Source: Glandiceps talaboti | Lineage: Eukaryota > Hemichordata > Enteropneusta > Spengelidae | NCBI RefSeq assembly: GCF_964340395.1 | Contig: NC_135561.1 | Span: 9,538,732 to 9,602,731, forward strand | Length of the DNA stretch: 64,000 bases | Direction of reading: 5' to 3' | Shown here: piece by piece, positions 10,668 to 22,600 of the stretch | Position numbering within the stretch: position 1 is the first letter of the stretch | Layout of the letters: each line of letters begins with the position of its first letter | Position numbers and translations under genes: made by a program | The notes under the pieces: model-generated | Seen by the model: the letters and a program-made list of their open reading frames with translations, nothing else | Database searches by the model: none | Told to the model about the DNA's origin: nothing

Positions 10668-13600
10668 ATGTATGTATGTATGTATGTATGTACGTACGTA
10701 CGTATGTATATGTATTTAATCATTAGTATTTAATCACCATGCATCTCTCAATTGTATTCTATACAGACATGTTGTGCAATTTCTCTAGTTTGTCAATTTC
10801 TGTATATGTATGGCATACTGTGACAAATTCATTCTGTCTATGGCAAATAAACAATAAATTAATGTAAATGTAATTGAAATGCAAAATCCAAAATATGCAA
10901 ACCAGCAGTTACATACAAATGTCCTTTTCCATGCAGATACAGAAACCAGGTCTTTGTTCCCGGTGCATCAGTATAGGAAAATATGTACTTCTAGCAATGG
11001 TTCTCCCAGCATTCCTTAACCATGCATCATTATACAAAGAAGCAGAGGTCCTCACACCTCCAGGTAAGTAAATGTTTTCATGTCCAATTGAAGTAAGCAT
11101 GATGATCGCGTACTGCAATACATTGTTATTGAACTAGATCTGATGCAGTAAATGTAGATTTAGCTATACCATATTGCCTACTCTGAGTGGAAAAGTTGAA
11201 TAACAGTTTGCTCTGATAACACCACCTAACCAATGAGCAGTTACTCATTTTTGTAAATAAATAAATCAAGTGTATTGGATGACACCATCATGGCTATAGA
11301 TATACAGAGTGTTGTCTAACATATACCTGCCTTCCATTTTTATTTCAGGACAACTTTATGACATTGGTGGTCAGAAGTTATATATGCATTGTATTGGCAA
11401 AGGAGCTCCAACAGGTATTTAATAATAAGTATTCTTCTCATCCTTCACTTTAAAACTTGGTTTGTTCAAGAACTTTTCCTATCTTAGATTACATCATCAA
11501 GTTATATCGTCAGGTGTTATATACCTCTCATAGAGTAGACACACATTGCTTGTAGATACCTGTAGCTAATGGAACTCATACATGACAGAAATACTCATCA
11601 GCTTGATAGACAAAATGAATTGCAATAGGGTACTTGCAATCCAGGCTGAGCATGCTCAAATGCAAAGGACTATGGGATTATCTGTGGTTATCATAATACC
11701 TAATCTGGAGCTACGGATAAAATAAACCTCCCACAATGGTCAGGGTGACTATGAATTGATTATTTGTGGTTAAAAACAGTGTAACATTATAGTTTACAAT
11801 ACTATTTGGTGAGTATTTATTATCACACATTTCCCATGATGCACCATTCAACATGGTGGGTTTGCAAGTTCCCTATTGTTATAATACAAGGAGTTATACC
11901 TTTTAAGCACTGAACTTTCAATCTGTTTCCGTCAACGATCATCCTCAGAATGACGTCATATTCTGTAGATAATAGCTGACCTCGATGTGATGTACGATCT
12001 CAATTCAAACATGTTATCAGAATTTGAAAACATACATTGTGGAAAGGTGAACACTAGGATTGAATGTCCTAATTTTGATATGTTTTGTTTTCTCACTAAG
12101 TGATATTGGATGCACCTACTGGTATGACATCAGATGTATGGTTTCATGTCCATGCTAAGTTAGCAAAACTGACAAGGGTAAATAATGTCATTCTTTTTTA
12201 AAATCACAGTTTTTATTGGATGCAAGTGTGCAATGATCAAGAATGCTTGCTCCTAATATAGAACACTTATCAGTCACTTTATACCTACCATGTTGAGATC
12301 ATGCATTGTTTGACGCAGAAAGGAACACAGTTAATTACTATCATGATTATCATAAAACTTGAGGCTGCATACATGTCATTGTTGTAAGATTAACAGTATC
12401 ATCTCACTATATATGTTGTAACACAGATAGACACAGATAGCATATTTTTTACACAGTGTGACTGAGGCAGTCCTTTCCTCTGTTCTGATAGACTAAATCA
12501 TCATCAGTATAGGCACACTCATAAACCAGTTGCTATATTTAGTCATGATTATAACCAAAGCACCAACAGTTTACATATTCCAACTAATGAAAAATTCATG
12601 TAGTGTGATTTTGAATTAGGACACAGTAACCCTTTCCAGTATCTACTTCTCTTTAGCCTGTAGGAAGTAGTTTTCTGCTTGACCTTTAGACATTTGATAT
12701 CTAGTATCTAAATTATTTAAATAAGGGTGTTGTGATTGGTTGATTGTAATTTCATTTATCAAGATGGTGATCAAACTATAATTGCATTCAAAAATTAACC
12801 CTACTGAATTGATTAATTGATACAGTTATGACAGTTGTTTAAATGATCATATTACTCAAGATTAATGTATTTCTTGCATTTCTTTTCATTATTTTGGCAT
12901 GCTGATGAATGGATACATTAATGTTATTTCCTGTATTTTCATCAAGCCTTATTAGATATTGCAATGGAAGTACTTTCTCTGAATATAGATGACTTTCATA
13001 TTTCAGGTGTGTGTATATGACAGAGCAGGTCTTGGGTTTAGTGAAGCGCCCTCAAGGGTAAGTTTGACATCTGTTCTTTCTTTTTCCCAAGTATTTATTT
13101 GTAAAGTGGGATTCTACATTTTAAAAAAAAATTCCTGATAAAAAATTAAACCTATTCATCTGTAATCTGTGTATTTGATTGACATTAAGCTCCAGATAAA
13201 GATGATAAATAATTTAATCTAAATAAGATATAAATTATTATTTTGCACCAAATGACAGGAAATAAATAGCACCGACTATCATAAAGTGAACAAGACTGAC
13301 AGTTTGCAGTAGAAAGGTCTCAGCTTGTCAAATTATGTTGTGTATTCATTTAAATTTTAGTACTTTTATATAAAGGAAATGTTTCTAAATACCCAAATAT
13401 CAGACCAAGTTTTTACTTTTCTTTTCTTTTCTTTTTTCCCCATACAGATTCAGAATGCATCAACAAGTGAAGATGCAAAAGAAGTTGCATACATGCAAAA
13501 CAGATGGCAAGCAGTGACAATTGAAAGGTATTATGGAATGTCATTGTTTCAGTCATCATAATTCAATGATTACAGCACTAACAGCTAAAGTATTTTGATA

Positions 13601-16582
13601 TCAAAGCAATAATTTTTTAACATACCCATGTTATATTATTATTCATTTTGTATATTTCCCCAGAATGGCAGACGACCTAAAGAGACTTCTTACTCATACA
13701 GATGTCAAAGTAGAATGGCCATATATCTTGGTTGGTTCAGAGCTTGGAGGATTAAATATGAGATTCTATGCTCAACTCTATGAAAGGTAAGTAATTAGAT
13801 ATAGTTACTTTGATAACCTTGTAGTGGTCTACAGTATACACTTATTGCCTGGCTATGAGGTCATTAGAGATGTCTATTACCCTGAGGGCTGTTATGCAGC
13901 TGCTATTTCCATAGGCTGAAAGTCAAGGGAATCAGTTGCTACATAACAGCACAAGGAGTAATATTATGTCTGCTAGTGCCCGAATAAGACCAGGCAATAA
14001 ATATTTATTAAATACATCTCATTCTTTGGCAAGTATTCCTTCCAGAGGCAATCCAAATCACTGGTAGAACTGTCAATAATACTACCATAGTATCCCAGGG
14101 AATATAGATGTTGACCTCTGTATGTAAATTGAGGTCGTTAGGGTCACTAGTCCATACCATGTGATATGATGTTCTATATCTATCTAAAGTGTTCTTGGGG
14201 GAACAGAAAATGTGTATGATAGCACAGTCTTTCAGCAACCCTTTGATATTTCTGCTGTTGTGTTTTCCCTTACTCACACTGTAGTAATTATTCATAAACT
14301 GTATATATTTACAAGAATGAATGTTCTTGTTTATAGTATCAAATGAAAATTTATTCTAACAGAATCTTGAAAGTGAATCCTATATGTTTACTGACATCTC
14401 TCACATCAGCATAGTCACAGGGGGTGTACTACAATGGGCTATAGTGCACCTCTGATGATACTAATATGTCAGAGATAATTTTGGATTTACCTCCGAGAAA
14501 ATGTCTTACTGTGTGAGTAGAAATTTTCATTTGATGTATACATTTACTTTGCAGTGATGTATCCGATGTGGTTTTGATTGATCCAATTACAGAGGGATTG
14601 TTTGAAGTGGATGATGGAACATGGAATCAGTTTTGGTAAGTATAGTTGTAACAGTAAACTCTATTATCTTTGATTGTTTAGGACGATCTCCTTGGTTACC
14701 GACAACCAGAGGTCATAGGCCAATTAACATTATTCAACTACAAAGAGGCCGAATAAAATATAAACTCAATATATATTGCAAATGATGGATCACAATATTC
14801 TCATAATTTGGCATTAATAGGAACTCGTATTTTTTCATTTATAAATAATAGCTGTCATAACTATAAATATTACAGTGATAAATGAAATGAAAAATGAACT
14901 TTGACTGCTGACTGCGTTTAAGTTATGGTTTGCAATGTAATCTGATATTAAGGGTTTTATCTATTAGATTGGTAAACATTAAACAGATTGTATAATTTTA
15001 TTAATGAAATTCTGCAGAATGAAATAGTTAATTGCAATTTTCCTGATCATTGATTTTAAGTAGACAAATGTATTTTACTCTTGGGATGGCACAAAACAAT
15101 CATTTCCGGAATAATATTGAAATGCTTTATAATATTGTTTTGGACACAGTATCAACATTTTAAGTTTTAAATGAAAACTTTATATCACACCATTATTAAA
15201 ACTATATGTAGGAAAGTTTTGTATTCTGAATGCATTGCATGAAAAGTGGTGTTTGCGGTTTCATATGCATAATGGTCACACAACAAAATTGTGGCATTTT
15301 GGGATTTTCAGTAATTCCGTTGTGTGAAAGTCATGTATACAGAACCCGAAACGCCACTTTTAGTGATGTAATACATGAGTTCAATACCAACTGATTTCCA
15401 ACTGAGTTTACACCTACATGTGTACAAGGGTGTTTTGAACAAAACAATTCATAGAAGCATTGATTCAAATATTATGGAAGAGATATGAAATATAGATACA
15501 CATACAAATGATATATTAAATTAAAAACTAAAAATAACAATAACCACAGTAAGAAAGTGTCAAAGAAATAAAAAAATTACTAAAACTTGAGCACTTAAAA
15601 TCCAGAATGTATGAGATACATTGAAAATGAACTAGGTAGATTAATAATGATATGTAATATCTAAACAAAAGTAAGCAATGCTGATACAAGGTGCTGTCCA
15701 GTGAAATAACATTACAGGACTGAGTTGTCAGTGGCCGAGTGGTTAAACCACTTGCTTCTTACCACTATCGCTGGAGTTAGAACCCATTCAGGGTTGATTA
15801 AATTTACCATGCGGTAAGTAGGAAGAGTGTCGTTCGGTTTGACTCTACCGAACAATGCAGATTTTCCCAAGGCATTCCGTTTTTTTTCCTGCATTAACAC
15901 TGATCCAATGAGGGATGCCATGGCCCTCACTAGACTTCTTGGGAGATAATTGTTTATATTTAAAGTTGAATAATTCAGTAGGTGTATGTTTCTCACTGTC
16001 CCTCACTAGACTTCTTGGGAGATAAGTGTTTATATTTAAAGTTGAATAATTCAGTAGGTGTATGTTTCTCACTGTCCCTCACTAGACTTCTTGGGAGATA
16101 AGTGTTTATATTAAAGTTGAATAATTCAGTAGATGTGTGTTTCTCTCTGGCCCTCACTAGACTTCTTGGGAGATAAGTGTTTATATTAAAAGTTGAATAA
16201 TTCAGTAGATGTATGTTTCACTCTGGTTTCTTGTTTTATTGTTTTGATTATTTGTTCATCTTTTTCAGGTTTGGGCATCTAGTTCCATCATTTGAAGCAC
16301 TCCATCTGTCAGCAATAGTTGGATTAACAAGGATTGGTTTATTGTTAGGAATGATGCATCAACCAATCACTGCCAAGGATGTACCTGAGGAAATCATTGC
16401 TAGACAAAAATACTTACTATGTACTGGGAGACATCTTGGTACTGTTGTTGATGAGCACTATTTTATAAATGAAAGTATCTCTCAAATAAGGTGAGCCATG
16501 GCATTTAAGTAATTTAATTGTGTAGCCAATAACTGTAACTTTTTAGCTTGCAAAGAGGAGCTTAAGAGATGCAGAGCATCTG

Positions 16583-16663
<81 letters not shown>

Positions 16664-19600
16664 ACCATCAATATCTCAGGAACCACTGGTTTCTTTGAAG
16701 TGAAATTCGTTATAGAGATTCTATGGGCTAATGCAATGAACTGATTAAACATCCTATAAATATTAATTATGCATTTTGATAAATAACAATCTTCGGAATG
16801 CAAGCTTCGAACTTGTTATAATTAAGTACACATGTTGATGATAACAATGCACACATAACCTACAGAGGTTGGTGCTGTGGCTCGTAGTTTTAATAAAAAC
16901 ATTTGCATTAATTATTAATGGTTTTCAGATAATTAGGTAAATATTGTAAGTGTGCAAATTTCAAATAATTTAAATTGGTGTGCACATTAGTTATAACAAT
17001 TTGCACATGTCCTAAAGAGTTTGTTGGTGTAGCTTTTAATTCTGTTTGTCGGTCGGGGTGTTTCTTAGAAATCAGCAGCCTGAGAAAATATCTACGTAGT
17101 GTTAGTAGTCATTTCTACTTTGTATTTACTTGCACAGCTCATTATTAGAAGTCAAATAAATTGATCTCTAAATCAATGAAAGAAAAGTGCACAAACAAGT
17201 AAAAGATAAGACATTGAAATAATCACATCAGACAATGCCAATTTTTATACAGAAAAATGTATTTAGTTTAGTTCATATGTTTAGTGAGTAACTGAATACA
17301 TACAAACATATCAAATTGCTGTGGGTTTTTTTGAGTTAGGAATTTTCATTAAAGCTTGCTAACCTTAAAAAATGATTGTCGAAATGTTCAATATTTATTG
17401 GCATAATTAAATTGTACCAAAAATCAGCCATGTATTTTGAAGTTAACCAAAGTTGTTATTTCTCGTTATTTTCTGTTCAGGAACACCAAACCTCTACTAA
17501 AAACACTAATGTTTCAAACCAGTTAATCATTGTATACAAATTGTCAGTCTGCTGATAGGTTTGACAACTAGATAATCATATATGCTTTAAAAGTAAGTGA
17601 AAAATCAGAACAAAAATGTATGAAAGAATTGGTCTATTTACCAACTTAAAGCTCTTCAATCTGAGATAGAATACAATTACACAGATAGTAATTATTATAC
17701 AGAAACAGGGTTGCTGTCACTAGCTGTCATTATTTACTATATATATTTCAGAGAACACACTTGTAAAAAATTCATACATTGTAATTAGCATGCAACCATG
17801 ACCTTCAATTTGATAATAAATCATTACCATAGCAACAGGAAATTGCTTTATCAGTCAACTGTAGTGTTTACTGATGTGGATGTAATATGTAAAATTGGTC
17901 AAAAGCTAGTACATGTTTTAAACTTGACATTGAATACTGACAATTATTGGGTTAACATTAACATAATCAAAACTAAATCCTCAAGATGTAGTACTTAAGG
18001 CATATATCTAAAACAAAAAATATATTATACAAATATTCAAACAATAGGTACATCCATATAGTTATTTGTTAGCATACTGTCCATTTTCCATTTTAATGAT
18101 GCGAACTTTAATAGTGTATGTAAAATATGTTACATCATGTCACCCTATTCATTAGAGAGGGCTGATGGATAGGAACCCATGACATGATATATCTACTAAA
18201 GTTTATGTAAAATTTGATGTACATAAACTTTAAGTACTAGAATTTCCAATTAGTTGAACGTTGTGCTCCAAAGTAACTGCAAGGATAAAGTCAGGTCAGG
18301 TCAGGTCTAGAGAGAGTAGCAAATAAAGCAAGCATGCCTGTTATTTACGTTTGCTAAAGATATACAATTAACAACACCCCCCCCCCCCCCCCCAGCAGTT
18401 TTGCTTAAAGAAAAAATTTAAATGATTTTTGAATAATTGTATCGCACATGAAGAAATTAAGCATTTGGACAAATACATGTGCAATGTCCTTTGGAATGAA
18501 GCCAGCTGTTACAGTTTGAGGGGCATATTATATTATATCTGAAATCTAAAAATCACTTAATCCAGAATATTGATATAAATGACTCACCTTAATATTTAAT
18601 GATGAATAATGGTGTTAACACGTACAGAAAGGTAATAGATAATGTGTCATATGCAATGTGTAGATATGTAGATAAGGGTTGGGACCTGGCAAAATCAACC
18701 AACTATTCACAATTTCTTTGCTGGCTACTCTTCAGGGATTAGTTTTTACAAAGTCCTGTTTCAACTACTATATATTCATTGTTTGGCAGATTCACAAGTC
18801 TTGCACATAGTTATTGCTGCCTACTTTTCCAATCTTACCTTCGACTTTTAATGTTGATCTACATCCCTGAATGTGTATCACAAACGTTTCACTTTGTCGA
18901 TGTAATTATGATGACTGTTGAAAACAACATCTGTAGTCCTCACACTTTGTATATTAGTTTTACTATTTTTATGTAGCTTTAAGTTGGCATTTGAATGAAT
19001 GAACTTCAAGATTGAATGATATAGTTAAGTTTGAAATGGTTGCAGCATTACAAACTAATATGGAAGTTAAAAGTGTACTGACAAGAATAGAGAAACAAGG
19101 CATGTGATTGGATGCAACCAACCATACTTCTACTAATTAATTGTTTGAGAGCATTATTTTGTATGATTTAACAAACAGACGTCCAAGTAAATTGGCTGAC
19201 AAAATTTTTGAAAACTTGACTTCCTGATTACGGATGAGTTAAGACAGCACAGTGGAGTATTGACGAAATAGTAATATGATAAGCGAAGAGTACAGTGTTA
19301 TATATTCGATCTATGCCACGTTAAGGAAATTGTCTCTGCTTTATATTGTGAATAGTAAAATTCAAAAGGAGCAAGATGACCTTGTAGTAGTGGAACTTCT
19401 AAAGGCAAACTAAATAGCTCTTTTATTATGTACACTTTACGTAATGGAGACTTTACAAGTTAAAGGTTTTATGCAAAAATCAGATATAACTGGATGACTA
19501 CTGAAAGGGCTTTTTGTTCAGCTTTATCACTGTAAAGGTAATTCAGTGATTCTGATCTAAAAGTGAACAAATCTGCATGGATATATTCAGGTATTGTACG

Positions 19601-22600
19601 TTTTGTCATATATGCAAATTGGTTAATTAATGCAAACCCAATCAATGAAATGTACAAGAAGTGTGTAATGATATAATCAATGCTTTCACTAAATAAGACT
19701 AAAATCTGAGGAACCATCAATAATATATCACCTACTATAGTATTTTGTAGCTATCAATAATTATGCAAATTTGTCATTTAATATGTAAGCCACAACAATC
19801 ATGTCTTAAAGATATATAATTCATAATAATATCGATATATAAAGTGAACATTGTTCATTATTTTATATATTTTATATATTTAGGAAAATTATAAATCCAT
19901 AATTTCAAAAGTAAAAATTTAAGAAAGTACGTTATTGAAACAATATAAGTGGTGACCCTCTCACAATCCATCTTGGAACAACTAGGTGCATGTTAGGGCC
20001 ATCAACTGCTTTAATATGAGAGAAATCTATATTAATGTGTTTATTTATTCCAGTATACCTACTTAAGGTAATCCTTCAAACTCATGTATGATGCACAACT
20101 ATCCTATAATAACATATGTTACCATGTTTTTACCCCAATTGATGGCTTTTCTTAAATGCATAATGTAATAAAGATTATGATTGATTTTACTATTTAGAAA
20201 TTTTAAACCTAATTTCCAATTTTTCAAGCACATGATAATTTGTCATTTATGATCTAAGATAATCATTTACTGACATGCACGTGTATGTTATGATGAATAA
20301 TCCTTTTAATTCTTGAATAGTAAAGAATATGTTTATAATGTAACTTTAAAAATGGCGAAATATTAAAAAAAAAAAAAAACACTTTTCAGAGTAAGTACAC
20401 AAACATTTTCTCAAGCCTTTATGATAAATATGTGTACATTCAGTTTACAATTATTTTTGCCAGATGGTCTGTTATGTGTTGTACACATTGTCAAATTCTC
20501 TGTAGTGGTTCTTTTTAGATATTTGACCACACATACATGGCATTGGTACTGTTGTTTTAGCATGTACATTTCATGGATTGAATTATGAGTGAATAGTGTC
20601 TGATAGTAGTTGTTTTTGCCACTGTCTAATCCTCAGCATGCATGCACACACACAATATATATACCGTACTGACGAGAGTTAGTGCCCTTACACGGGTATA
20701 TATACTTGTATGCATATATGAATGGATGCAGGTACACAAATATATAACTCCACAAATATGAGCACACCAGCACTTACCTTTACATGCATATATACTTCAA
20801 AGTTTCATATCTTATTCAATCATTGACATACATACACTGTACACTCATGAACTCAAACATGCATCCACCTAGCCAGCCATACATGCACATAGAAACATTT
20901 TCCCTCTCCAGATTTTCATGTTACTACAGGAAGTGCAGGCCGAAGATTGAGTCAATTACATGTGGCAGAATTGCAATGAACGTGTTTTTATCCTTACTAT
21001 AGCAACTCTAACAGACCTAATGGCATCTATCGGACTTTCACCTACTCAATGAATATACACTCCTTGCTCAAAATCGAATTTGTGTGGTGTCTGAAGTTTC
21101 CCTATACCTTAAAGCACTCATGGCATTGTTTTGTGTAAACATAAACGACTCATACCAAACTAGAGTACCACTTCAATGAAGACCTATTGATTAGTAATAC
21201 TAAAATAAATATTGGAAAAGTAATTTTCCAACTTTTATTTAATCAACATGATGAAGTAGCTATGAATTGAAAATTGTAAGTGTAATCAAATATAATAACA
21301 CTGAAGTAATTGTATGACCACCAATATGGAAGGCTAGAGTTTTAATTCCAATCTTGTCTATAATTGCAGAACTCTCTGGCAAATGAAGTCGTTTCCCAGT
21401 AATATATCAGTGACTGTCATTACAGGGAATTATTATGATGAACAAATACCAAGTAATCTCAATACAGTAAGTATGCTCATTTTTTTTATATTTCCAGATG
21501 ATTCGTCGTCAGTGGGAACTGGTTTGTAATTCTTGTTTTAGCACACTGAATAAATGTTCAGTAGTGGTCTTTGGTTGACAAGCACCTAGTTGTCTGTGTA
21601 GCTCTGTTTCTTTTTGCCAGCATGTCTGTCTGTCTGTATGTATGTATGTATGTATGTATGTATGTATGTATGTCTCTATGTCTGTCAGTGTAGGACTATG
21701 TTGCAGTGTGCCTGTGTCTGTGTTTGTCTGTGTGTCTTACTATTTTTCTTTCCGTATTTCTGTCTATGGCGTGAACATTACTTGTTATTACATGTTTCAG
21801 TATTCATGGAGAAGCATAAACTTAGCAAACAGAGTGTGATCTGCTAAGTAATTACATTTCAAATATCTTTAATCTTTGCCTACATTTGCATTCATGAATA
21901 TTGTACAGATGTAGATGGGCTCAGAAAATTTCAATTCTTATTTCATGAATATAAATAAGAAATATAGTGTTCATGTACAAGAATATTGATATCTACTGTT
22001 ATGGCTGATCATGTTTGTAGTTTATAAATGTTAATTTCACACTAATTTACATATTTTCACAGACAAATGTTAACAATTTGTTATTATTTAAAAACGGAAT
22101 TTTTAGTAAGACGGGATGACTACGACAACAACAATGCGATGGCGATGATGATAACGATGACGATGACGACGATGATGACGACAATGACGATGACAACGAT
22201 GATGATGTTAATGGTGGTTGTGGTGGTGGTGAACATGTCATAGGCTGTGAATTTTCAGCTATTGCATTTTGGGGCCATTATTTTAATGTTGGCCAAATTG
22301 CATTCATTTGATATATTCCATAAATACTAATAAAGGATATTTAGCACCTTGACATGTTGATGAATTTCTTACAGATGTAAGTAGTTGGCCATTTGATCAA
22401 AGCTAATAAAAACCAGTAATATATTGGGGAAAATAACCAGAAAATTACAAAATTAATTTCACAAAGGACTTATTACACTCTAATAAACTACCTTCTGTTA
22501 AATAGAGATTGATTATTTTTATAACCACTTTCTCATTTTCCAGCAGGATACCGCATAAAAGGCTAATTTATTTCATACCACCTTACAGTTTTCAGAACTT

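Noticed and set aside
10487-10733. Four overlapping Met-Tyr-Val-Cys and Tyr-Ile-His-Thr ORFs
   Set aside because: Products of the (TATG)n array; the real genes splice across it.
15722-15800. Functional tRNA-Leu or tRNA-Ser gene
   Set aside because: The A and B boxes are present but there is no acceptor-stem pairing or intact cloverleaf; a SINE fits better.
15712-16072. Two minus-strand ORFs sharing MRNIHLLNYSTLN
   Set aside because: The shared N-terminus comes from the 76-bp tandem units, not from a protein family.
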